Part shown: positions 1 through 6,261 of the stretch, piece after piece
Position numbering within the stretch: the first letter of the stretch is position 1
How the letters are laid out: the number at the start of each line of letters is the position of its first letter
Assembly: GCA_016282555.1 (NCBI GenBank)
Contig: JAEEKU010000009.1
Coordinates: forward strand, 1 to 18,118
Length of the DNA stretch: 18,118 bases
Source: Methanomassiliicoccaceae archaeon
GTDB taxonomy: Archaea; Thermoplasmatota; Thermoplasmata; Methanomassiliicoccales; Methanomethylophilaceae
Direction of reading: 5' to 3'
Notes under the pieces: generated by a model
The model's database searches: none
What the model saw: only the letters and a program-made list of their open reading frames with translations
Told to the model about the DNA's origin: nothing
Position numbers and translations under genes: made by a program

Positions 1-1074
1 GAGCCACTTGAATTGACTAATTCTAAGGGACATATAAAGAAATACAATCTGGTTATTAAAGGCTGGATATGCACATATGCTAGTTTACCTGAACGTAAAA
101 AAGAGAAAGATTTTCCATTTAATTACGTATCTTTAATCTCTCATGGGAAACTCGGTCGTATAGACATTATTCCCGAGATAGCTACTAATCGTACTTTTGA
201 ATCATATGTGGTCGGACAGTTTTTTGTTGATTTATTGGAGGATAGTGAGCTTCCGGATATTTCTGCCAGTAACAGACAAGGTTACAAAGAGGATGATCTT
301 CGTTATATCACTACTTTGTCATTGATTCGTGAGAAAGCGTTGAAACCCATAATAAATTTAAAAGAAAGCGCCACAACTGTAAAAAAGAAAAAAATGGAAT
401 ATCAAAAAGAAATTGAAAGAAAAGAAAATAAACAAAAGATGGATAAGGCAATTTCTAATATTATCAATGATCCTATAATTGTTAGAGCAACCAAATCTGA
501 AGATATTCAAGGACTCAAGAAAAAATTGGAAGAAGCCATTGAACTAAAAGATATCACTAACGATACTAACAAGAAGATAATGCTAAGTCACTCGTCGAAG
601 ATGAAGGATGTTGTTGACGTCTTAGAAAAGATACTACTTTTTTCAGGTTTTACCAGTGACGAGATAATTTATACTTCTTCTGATAACATCGAATCTCGTC
701 CTGATCCTTACGAGAATTTGTATGAATACCTTAGGGAATTTTTTGTCAATACTTTAAAACGCAACAATCTTTGTGTAATATACATCGTTGACGATTCTTT
801 TGATAAAAAGTGGAACACTGTGCTTGAAGCAGGTGCCGGATGGGTTGTTAAAACTGATTCGTACCCCATGTTTACAGATAGATACGAAGACGTGCATCCA
901 CCGTTGGATAATCAGAAAGTGATTCCTCATTTGAATTTTGATATGAATATAGTCGAAGTTCAAAATCTTGCTAAAGCTGTACAGAAAATATGTAAAAAAT
1001 GTGATAAAAAAGAACCAGATTATCAAAATCTTCTTGAATACATCAAGTCAACCCGTTTATATAAAGGGGACTGA
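1..1074 (+). CDS. GHKL-ATPase-like / TIR-like defence protein, 3' part (5' end outside window)
   Basis: The frame is open from base 1, so the gene starts upstream; the in-frame TTG at 13 has no special support as a start. Bases about 55-306 encode a region resembling the part that follows the nucleotide pocket in Hsp90/MutL-like GHKL ATPases (ISHGKLGRIDII, ESYVVGQFFVDLLED, SNRQGYKEDDLRY). A lysine/glutamate-rich stretch at about 364-470 should form a coiled coil. The C-terminus (about 571-1000) reads like a TIR fold: KIMLSHSSKMKDVVDVLEK as strand A/helix A, then IIYTSSDN, a CVIYIVDD strand, and WNTVLEAGAGW, whose Glu (bases 826-828) sits where TIR NAD-cleaving enzymes keep their catalytic Glu. 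Such fusions would pair an ATP-driven sensor with an NAD-depleting effector; that role is inferred. GC content is far below the rest of the window, suggesting transfer. The TIR call is from motifs only. Confidence 0.65.
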   Translation, partial: EPLELTNSKGHIKKYNLVIKGWICTYASLPERKKEKDFPFNYVSLISHGKLGRIDIIPEIATNRTFESYVVGQFFVDLLEDSELPDISASNRQGYKEDDLRYITTLSLIREKALKPIINLKESATTVKKKKMEYQKEIERKENKQKMDKAISNIINDPIIVRATKSEDIQGLKKKLEEAIELKDITNDTNKKIMLSHSSKMKDVVDVLEKILLFSGFTSDEIIYTSSDNIESRPDPYENLYEYLREFFVNTLKRNNLCVIYIVDDSFDKKWNTVLEAGAGWVVKTDSYPMFTDRYEDVHPPLDNQKVIPHLNFDMNIVEVQNLAKAVQKICKKCDKKEPDYQNLLEYIKSTRLYKGD

Positions 1075-1077
1075 CCC

Positions 1078-1265
1078 ATGAGCCGGGTGGCGAATCGTTA
1101 CGAGAAGGGAGATGGCCAAGAGGAGTTCTAAAGGGAGATTGAAGAGCGTCCCTTCTGTGGCTGCAGGTTCGCCATGATGTACTCCAGGGATGTGAAGGAG
1201 ATCTCGCCGATGACGAGTTCCTTAAGACGAAGGGACAGTACAACAGGTATTCTATCCGATGCGCC
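1078..1265 (+). pseudogene. Decayed partial copy of the downstream hydrolase's C-terminal part
   Basis: This stretch aligns with two separated parts of the 1497-3239 gene. Bases 1085-1118 match 2477-2507 (LADRYEKGDG), then continue directly as 2754-2900 (QEESQREIEECPFCGCG onwards). By eye about four fifths of bases agree. In the copy, Gln is replaced by a stop (TAA 1129-1131), the first Cys of CPFC has become Arg, and one base is missing around 1209-1212 (ctcgccgatg against ctcgtccgatg). An ATG at 1078 opens a 17-codon remnant ending at the TAA. Similarity fades after about 1262. It is a dead fragment of a duplicate or of a paralogue. Confidence 0.8.
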
Positions 1266-1460
1266 GAATATTGAGCACCTGCTCGGATCATATTCGATTT
1301 CTTTGTCCTCCTCTCCTTTGGTTTCCCGAAGAATCTGCGTAAGATATTTCAGGACTGAAGTTCTCGAACTTTCTCGCTATGTCCGAGGCTCCCCTCATCG
1401 TGGGTATGACGGTTGTCAGGCTCAGTCCCGGCATGGCATAAAGTCTGGTTCCGAACGGTG
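1266..1460. other. Intergenic remainder, no gene recognised
   Basis: Between the end of the recognisable partial copy and the promoter of the next gene I see no coding pattern, RNA gene or clear repeat. It may be the eroded rest of the copied gene, but no alignment to the parent is visible. Confidence 0.4.
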
Positions 1461-1462
1461 CA

Positions 1463-1470
1463 TTTATATA
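1463..1470 (+). promoter_or_regulatory. TATA-like box of the hydrolase gene
   Basis: tttatata followed by a T run lies about 30 bases before the ATG at 1497. At the usual archaeal TATA-to-start distance, transcription would begin within a few bases of the ATG, and no Shine-Dalgarno sequence is present, so the mRNA is probably leaderless or nearly so. Confidence 0.55.
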
Positions 1471-1496
1471 TTTTTTTACAATGAGGCCAATTTCCT

Positions 1497-3239
1497 ATGA
1501 ATCGCCAAATTTTCGATACTGATATGGGCAGGACGATGATATATACCAACCAGAGGTGCAAGGGCACCCACTCCGCAATACTGCTGTGCCTGCACGGCGG
1601 CCCCGGATCCCCGGACCCTTTTGTCGTCGACGAGCTGGACTACGGCGGCTTCATTTTCACCTACGATCAGTTCGGCTGCGGCGAATCCGATAAGAAGGAG
1701 AGGTATGACCCGGACCTCTTCGTGGAGCAGCTGCGCCAGGTCATTGAGAACCTGTCCAGGTCCGGCCCGATAATACTCATGGGCGCCTCGTGGGGAGGGA
1801 TGCTCGCATGCCTCTACATCCGCAAGTACGGGACGGAGAACATAAAGGCTCTCATTCTGGCCTCCCCGTGCATTAATTGGAAAGAATCAGAACGTCAATC
1901 CGAAGAGGTGATCGATTCTCTCCCGGAGCCGATCAGGAACGAGATCCGCAGGGCAGAAAAGGAGAGGTTTTTCGGTGAAACGTATGCGCTCGCCTATAGG
2001 GCCTTCCACAAGGAGGAGTATGGGAGGCATAACAGCGAGGAATCGTGCGACTGCGCGTTTCAGCCCGTGGACAAAGTCATCCATCAGATGCTGGGTAGCG
2101 ATCAGGAGGCCGGCGAGGGTTGCCTCAAGGAGGTATCGGTTGAAGACGTGCTGAAGAGCCTCGACATCCCGGTCCTGTACATTTCAGGCGACAACGACAT
2201 CCATAAGACTGAGGACGTCAGGAGGTACGCTTCGATGATCCCTGACGTGGAGCTCCACATCCTCGGAGACACCGGCCATTACATCAACTCGCATCCCGAC
2301 TACAAGAGGATTATAAAGGACTTCACCGAACGTGTGGATCCGGACGAATACGTTGCGGACCCCACAGGCTTCAGCCTCCAGGACGATTACGACATGATAC
2401 TGAGCCGCTCGCCGCACGACACCCGCAGTAATCTCGAATGGGATGCATCCGAGCTCTCCGTCGAGGGGTGTCTGGAACTGGCGGATCGCTACGAGAAGGG
2501 AGACGGCGTACCGCAGTCTTTCTTCTCCGCCAAGATCCTTCTGACATGTGTCTTTGACCGCGTGTTCTCAGCATTCTCCGTCAGCGGATTGAACGAATTC
2601 CAGCGCATCGACTACGATGCCAGCAATCCCCGTCGCAAGCTCCTTATATCCCCCAGAGGGGTCGAGTCGACATGCTGCTCTCAGCTGAGGGGTGCCCTCA
2701 GCGGCTCCAGATGGAGCGAATCCGATCCGAAGGTCATCATCCGCGGAGACGGCCAGGAGGAGTCCCAAAGGGAGATTGAAGAGTGTCCTTTCTGTGGCTG
2801 CGGACTCACCCTGATGCATCCCGGGGATGTGAAGGAGATCTCGTCCGATGACGAGTTCTTTGAGATGAAGGAACAGTACAACAGGTATTACTACGATCCG
2901 GAGGACTCCCTGTCGATGTACATGTCTCTCCGCAATTACTCGGAAAAGAAGCATCCCCTTGATTTGAAACTCGCCCACAGGATTCGCGACATGTCCTCCA
3001 AGCTCCATGACCTGGAGAGGGAGCGTCTCAGGAACGTTACCGGAGTCCTGACCAGATCCTCCGCCGGATTCGAGTCGGCTTGCTGCAAGGAATTCTCGGA
3101 GAACTACATCTGCACGGCCGGGGTTCAATACGACACTTACTACGCCGACATAGAGATGAAAAACGGAATAATCATCAGAAATTTCAAATTCTGCCCGTAT
3201 TGCAACAGCAGGATGAAGAGGGTCCCCAGGACGTACTGA
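1497..3239 (+). CDS. S33-type alpha/beta hydrolase with Sel1-like and duplicated Cys modules
   Basis: Residues 1-280 form a proline-iminopeptidase-like alpha/beta hydrolase: HGGPG at 33-37 (oxyanion loop), DQFGCGES at 57-64, nucleophile GASWGG with Ser98, probable catalytic Asp234 (GDND) and His261 (TGHY). No signal peptide is seen, so it is probably cytoplasmic. Residues 322-345 (CLELADRYEKGDGVPQ) resemble one Sel1-like repeat. The last 190 residues contain two similar units, each a CC pair followed 36 residues later by a CPxC pair: Cys393/394 with Cys430/433, and Cys529/530 with Cys566/569. Equal spacing implies an internal duplication and metal, probably zinc, binding. S33 enzymes are usually near 300 residues, so the 580-residue length reflects the added tail. 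Substrate unknown. The ATG at 1497 fits the TATA box; the ATG at 1481 is out of frame. Confidence 0.8.
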   Translation: MNRQIFDTDMGRTMIYTNQRCKGTHSAILLCLHGGPGSPDPFVVDELDYGGFIFTYDQFGCGESDKKERYDPDLFVEQLRQVIENLSRSGPIILMGASWGGMLACLYIRKYGTENIKALILASPCINWKESERQSEEVIDSLPEPIRNEIRRAEKERFFGETYALAYRAFHKEEYGRHNSEESCDCAFQPVDKVIHQMLGSDQEAGEGCLKEVSVEDVLKSLDIPVLYISGDNDIHKTEDVRRYASMIPDVELHILGDTGHYINSHPDYKRIIKDFTERVDPDEYVADPTGFSLQDDYDMILSRSPHDTRSNLEWDASELSVEGCLELADRYEKGDGVPQSFFSAKILLTCVFDRVFSAFSVSGLNEFQRIDYDASNPRRKLLISPRGVESTCCSQLRGALSGSRWSESDPKVIIRGDGQEESQREIEECPFCGCGLTLMHPGDVKEISSDDEFFEMKEQYNRYYYDPEDSLSMYMSLRNYSEKKHPLDLKLAHRIRDMSSKLHDLERERLRNVTGVLTRSSAGFESACCKEFSENYICTAGVQYDTYYADIEMKNGIIIRNFKFCPYCNSRMKRVPRTY

Positions 3240-3249
3240 CCTTCCTCTG

Positions 3250-3290
3250 AAAAAAGCCTGCCGCCTGCCTGTTTCAGACTGCAGGTAGGC
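3250..3290 (-). terminator. Terminator of the minus-strand 590-residue gene
   Basis: Read on the minus strand, a GC-rich hairpin (3284-3290 pairing with 3256-3262, or 3282-3290 with 3263-3271, because gcctgcc occurs twice) is followed directly by six T (A run at 3250-3255). It lies about 90 bases past the stop of the minus gene. On the plus strand the hairpin has no T run, so it serves the convergent hydrolase gene less clearly. Confidence 0.6.
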
Positions 3291-3381
3291 CATTCCTCCA
3301 GAGGGAAGCGTCATCCTGTCTTCGGCAACGAACAGCCGAGGAGACATTGAAAAAGAAACCTTGATGTGGCGGCCGCAGTTT

Positions 3382-5154
3382 TCACAGCGTTCCCCTCATC
3401 AGCGCCTGGCGGATCAGGCTGTGGATGCAGAAGTCTTTCTCGCAGACAGCGTTCATAATGTAACTGTGTATTTCCAGCATCCATGCGGACGGCGAGTTTA
3501 CGCGGCATTCGCATTCTGCAACCGCGGGGCACCAGTCGAACACCGCCGGTCTGGGATGGCCGTCCGGCGGGCCTATCAAATCCTGCATAATGTTATAGCC
3601 GGGGCTCTCGCTGAACATTATCGATATCGTGTAGTCCCTGAACGCTTTGAAAGTGAAGAGAGCGGGGACTGCATAATTTTCCGATTCCTCTGCCGTTATG
3701 ACTCCGCTGTATCCGAACGTCATCATCTGCGTCTTCGTCATCTCATCGTGCCTATACCGGCCGCGAATGCGGATATTTCCCGTCAGATAGTCTCCGATGG
3801 CGTATTTGCACAGTACGCCCAGGCAGTCGTTGAAAGCCTTGGGGCCTCTTTCAAACTCAAGAATATCGTCCGGGACGGTTCCTGCGATTCTGATTGCATC
3901 GGGACGATGATTCCATTTGTCGCTGAACTCGTAGATTCCGTCCTCTTTGCTGCAGTTTTCCGGGAAGGCTATGTTTATCAGCGCCGACGGGGAGAATTGT
4001 GCCAGACACAGCAGCGGCATCACTATCCTGTCGTTCAGCCACACAGTGTACTCGTCCGCGATCTCTTTGTCGATCATCATGAGATCTGCTTTCTCCTTCT
4101 CCGTGAGGACAGGATCGATCCAGGTCGCCTCCTGGCCGTACCAATGGAGTCCGCTGATCTCTGTGTCGAGGGCTAATATGTGCTGATGTTTGGGCGACAT
4201 GCTGTTCAAATGCTCGGCATAGTCCTTTGTGTTCCTGTCGGAGAACCTTCTCATCACGAGGATGTCTCTCTTTCCTCTGACTTCGGTATTGTCTGCATGC
4301 CTTCCGTCATCCAGGAGCTTGCGCTGGGATTCAAGATGCTTCCGGGCCTCGCCCAGCCCCCCGCTCAGCCTGTCCAGGTAAACGAGGTTGCTCTTCCTCT
4401 TCTCAGGAGTCAGCCTGTAGTATCCTTCGTCACAGTTCTCCGGGAGCGGCTCGTCCGTGTCCAGAAGCAGGTTCATGACGTTCTTGTAATCAGTCTCCGA
4501 TTCGTCGGCTATTATTCTTCTGACTTCTTCGAGAGTTCTCATCATCTCCCCGATCCGGGGTCCGAGCTCGAAATTCCTCTTGTAGCGTCCGAGGAGAGGC
4601 AGGTCTATCAGCCTCCCGTCTTTCAGGATGCGGATGCACTTAGCCTTTTTCCGCAGGCTCTCAAGGATGAACTGGCGGTCGAGGACCATGTCGGAGTACC
4701 TGCTGTACAGAGGATCCAGTCCGAACCTTTTGTTCGGATAGAATCCGCGGCGATAGTCCTCCCGGACATATCTTATCAGCGACAGATATCCTTCCGGCGT
4801 CTCGACAGGATAGTACTTCAACTCGGCATAGACGCTCTCGTTGCTCTCCGTTTTACGGATTATGCCCTCGTCTTCCAGTTTCTTCAGTATCTTGCGGATG
4901 TTGCTCTCGGTGCATTTTCCGAATCCTTTTCCGGCAGGGCACTCGCGCTCGTACTGCTCGTGAAGCTCTTTCGGCGTATTGGTCCATACATGCGGCAGGC
5001 GAAAGCTTTCATCCTGCGCTGTGAAAGGCATTCTGAAGGGATTGTATCTGTTCTTGGCATCACGGTCCGTGTATATTCTGTCAAGGAACTGCCTGAGGAT
5101 GAAGCATTCCGCATCCGAAGGCTGGTTATAACGCTTGCGAACATTCCCGCTCAT
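3382..5154 (-). CDS. Unrecognised 590-residue protein with N-terminal winged helix
   Basis: I do not recognise the family. Residues about 58-115 look like a winged-helix DNA-binding domain: TPKELHEQYERE, then CTESNIRKILKKLEDEGIIRK as recognition helix and wing. The centre is helical and rich in charged residues (about 190-310). The C-terminal half mixes beta and helical segments and holds several Cys residues (a VFDWCPAVAECECRV stretch near 540-555) that could bind metal. No signal peptide, membrane segment or nucleotide-binding motif is visible. The ATG at 5154 has GGAG four bases upstream and a TATA-like box about 24 bases upstream. It is a single gene, convergent with the hydrolase and divergent from the 5289 cluster. 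Antisense reading frames of 259-341 codons run opposite to it and to the hydrolase gene, but this frame has the better start signals and domain content. A regulator or DNA-binding accessory protein is possible. Confidence 0.75.
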   Translation of the reverse strand: MSGNVRKRYNQPSDAECFILRQFLDRIYTDRDAKNRYNPFRMPFTAQDESFRLPHVWTNTPKELHEQYERECPAGKGFGKCTESNIRKILKKLEDEGIIRKTESNESVYAELKYYPVETPEGYLSLIRYVREDYRRGFYPNKRFGLDPLYSRYSDMVLDRQFILESLRKKAKCIRILKDGRLIDLPLLGRYKRNFELGPRIGEMMRTLEEVRRIIADESETDYKNVMNLLLDTDEPLPENCDEGYYRLTPEKRKSNLVYLDRLSGGLGEARKHLESQRKLLDDGRHADNTEVRGKRDILVMRRFSDRNTKDYAEHLNSMSPKHQHILALDTEISGLHWYGQEATWIDPVLTEKEKADLMMIDKEIADEYTVWLNDRIVMPLLCLAQFSPSALINIAFPENCSKEDGIYEFSDKWNHRPDAIRIAGTVPDDILEFERGPKAFNDCLGVLCKYAIGDYLTGNIRIRGRYRHDEMTKTQMMTFGYSGVITAEESENYAVPALFTFKAFRDYTISIMFSESPGYNIMQDLIGPPDGHPRPAVFDWCPAVAECECRVNSPSAWMLEIHSYIMNAVCEKDFCIHSLIRQALMRGTL

Positions 5155-5175
5155 GTTTCTCCATCCGTTACCGTG

Positions 5176-5181
5176 TATAAA
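5176..5181 (-). promoter_or_regulatory. TATA-like box of the 590-residue gene
   Basis: On the minus strand, CCGG then TTTATA lies about 24 bases before the ATG at 5154, preceded by a C/G-rich stretch that could act as the BRE. Transcription would start near the ATG. Confidence 0.45.
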
Positions 5182-5288
5182 CCGGGGAGCAGAATCGGAA
5201 TCTAATCTTTCTTATTTTCCAATACTCCCAGGTTTATTAGGTTCCATCGTGATAATCCGGTTTCGGCAGAAATGCCGGGAGACAGAGA

Positions 5289-5525
5289 ATGAAAAAGTAT
5301 CGCACAAGCCAGCACACGAAGGCGGAGAACGACAACCGCTCCAACCAGATGAATCCGAACAACCCCGCCTACTGGTCCTCCAGGGGTTTCATCCTTTGCT
5401 GCGACGACGAGGAGGACGAGCGATGGGGAAAGTCATATTCTGTCCGTACTGCAGGATGGAAGTGTATGCAGGAAAAGTCAGAATGCTGTGGCTGCTTCTG
5501 TCTATTCCCACGGGTTACCTGCTGA
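5289..5525 (+). CDS. Small protein with DNRSNQMNPNNPAYWSSRG motif
   Basis: A 78-codon frame starts at ATG 5289, with GGGAG seven bases upstream. Residues 1-34 hold MKKYRTSQHTKAE followed by DNRSNQMNPNNPAYWSSRG, a pattern I recall from many short uncharacterised bacterial proteins; I cannot check this here. After an acidic DDEEDE stretch (which also encodes the Shine-Dalgarno sequence of the next gene), the frame runs on for about 34 residues across the 60-residue gene at 5423, in a different frame. That tail (CCGCFCLFP) looks less natural, so the original protein may have ended near codon 47 and lost its stop. First gene of the 5289-5943 cluster. A TTTATT at 5233-5238 may be its promoter. Function unknown. 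Confidence 0.5.
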   Translation: MKKYRTSQHTKAENDNRSNQMNPNNPAYWSSRGFILCCDDEEDERWGKSYSVRTAGWKCMQEKSECCGCFCLFPRVTC

Positions 5526-5605
5526 TCTATCTCCTGTACTGCCTCTTCACGAGAGGTTATGTGTGCCCCGAGTGCAAGCGGCGCATCTACGGGGGCTCGT
5601 CATGA
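5423..5605 (+). CDS. 60-residue protein with two CPxC pairs flanking a hydrophobic segment
   Basis: The ATG at 5423 is preceded by GGAGG with a seven-base spacer (5411-5415). CPYC (residues 7-10) and CPEC (48-51) flank a 22-residue hydrophobic stretch (21-42) containing one Pro. The two CPxC pairs look like the halves of a zinc ribbon, but the segment between them is long and apolar enough to cross the membrane. Either the helix inserts and each CPxC lies on a different side, or the stretch is a re-entrant hairpin that keeps both pairs on one side. Its stop overlaps the next start (ATGA), so the two proteins are probably made together. An upstream in-frame extension to 5135 exists but lacks coding character. 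Function not known; it occupies the position where a MazF-like toxin would usually have its antitoxin. Confidence 0.7.
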   Translation: MGKVIFCPYCRMEVYAGKVRMLWLLLSIPTGYLLIYLLYCLFTRGYVCPECKRRIYGGSS

Positions 5606-5943
5606 CCGATTACACGAAGAAATACTGCAAGAGCGTGAACGCGGTATCTAAGCCCATGAGATGCAAGCCGAACCCTGGCGATATCTGGTGGGTTACGATG
5701 CTGGACGGCATTAAGGATCGCCCGATTCTCGTTCTGGAATGCGTCGGAGATACCGTGACGTATCTCAAATGCACCTCTCAGCCCAGCCAGATCCGTTCCC
5801 GCGGAGTCATCGAGGACTGCTTCGATGCCGGCCTCGACAAGGTTACCTACGTCGATCCCGAGAGGCGTTCCATGCAGAGGTCCCGCCTTCTCAGGAAGAT
5901 CGGCTCCCTCTCCGAATACGACCGTTCGAAGTTCGGGCTCTGA
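5602..5943 (+). CDS. PemK/MazF-like protein
   Basis: A 113-residue protein with the PemK/MazF SH3-like barrel pattern: PNPGDIWWVTMLDG (residues about 24-37), DRPILVLE with the conserved Arg-Pro, and TVTYLKCTSQPS. Toxins of this family are sequence-specific endoribonucleases inhibited by a small partner, but some family members have other roles. Here no usual AbrB- or RHH-type antitoxin is seen upstream; the previous gene encodes the small CPxC membrane-like protein and overlaps this one by four bases. A GGGGG six bases before the ATG may be the ribosome site. A strong terminator follows 30 bases downstream. Whether it is an active toxin is inferred only. Confidence 0.7.
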   Translation: MTDYTKKYCKSVNAVSKPMRCKPNPGDIWWVTMLDGIKDRPILVLECVGDTVTYLKCTSQPSQIRSRGVIEDCFDAGLDKVTYVDPERRSMQRSRLLRKIGSLSEYDRSKFGL

Positions 5944-5970
5944 TCGGTTCATCCTGCCTGCTTAAAAGCT

Positions 5971-5994
5971 TTAAGGGGCATTTTGCCCCCTTTT
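5971..5994 (+). terminator. Intrinsic-type terminator after the MazF-like gene
   Basis: The stem GGGGCA (5975-5980) and TGCCCC (5984-5989) with a three-base loop can be lengthened by AA/TT pairs and ends in CTTTT. It lies 30 bases past the stop and closes the 5289-5943 cluster. Confidence 0.7.
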
Positions 5995-6205
5995 ACAATG
6001 ATATTCCGTGTCTTCATCCCATCGGCTTTTTTGGAAACCCGCGCAAGATGATTCAGGATCTATTCTCTTCGCTCCCTTTATCATCAGTTTTCCCCGTGCG
6101 CAGATGTGACCATTCTTAAACTTCCGTATTCCCTTTCCGTCCGCTTTTCAATTCCGTAATCCTCTCCGATCCCGGCGCCCTTCCGGAAGCCAGATTCCCG
6201 CCGGC
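5995..6205. other. Pyrimidine-rich intergenic stretch, no gene seen
   Basis: Between the terminator and the helicase promoter the plus strand is rich in C and T, with four copies of ttccgt (6004, 6122, 6135, 6152). I see no reading frame with coding character, RNA gene or clear secondary structure. Confidence 0.4.
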
Positions 6206-6228
6206 CGTTTTTCAAAAACGTTTATATT
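6206..6228 (+). promoter_or_regulatory. Helicase promoter: inverted repeat abutting a TATA-like box
   Basis: cgttttt-c-aaaaacg (6206-6220) is a perfect 7-base inverted repeat around one base, ending exactly where the TATA-like tttatatt (6221-6228) begins. The TATA centre is 38 bases before the ATG, predicting a leader of about 10 bases. The repeat occupies the BRE position, so a bound regulator could compete with TFB/TBP. Confidence 0.5.
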
Positions 6229-6261
6229 GGTTCTCATCATGGGATAGGCGATTGTGGTCTG

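Noticed and set aside
2568..5205. Long antisense frames (2568-3347 minus; 3361-4176 and 4180-5205 plus)
   Set aside because: They mirror the coding frames of the hydrolase and the 590-residue gene, lack start signals and show no domain patterns.
5135..5422. Upstream extension of the 60-residue CPxC protein
   Set aside because: It overlaps the 590-residue gene's start and promoter, and the ATG at 5423 has a strong Shine-Dalgarno sequence.
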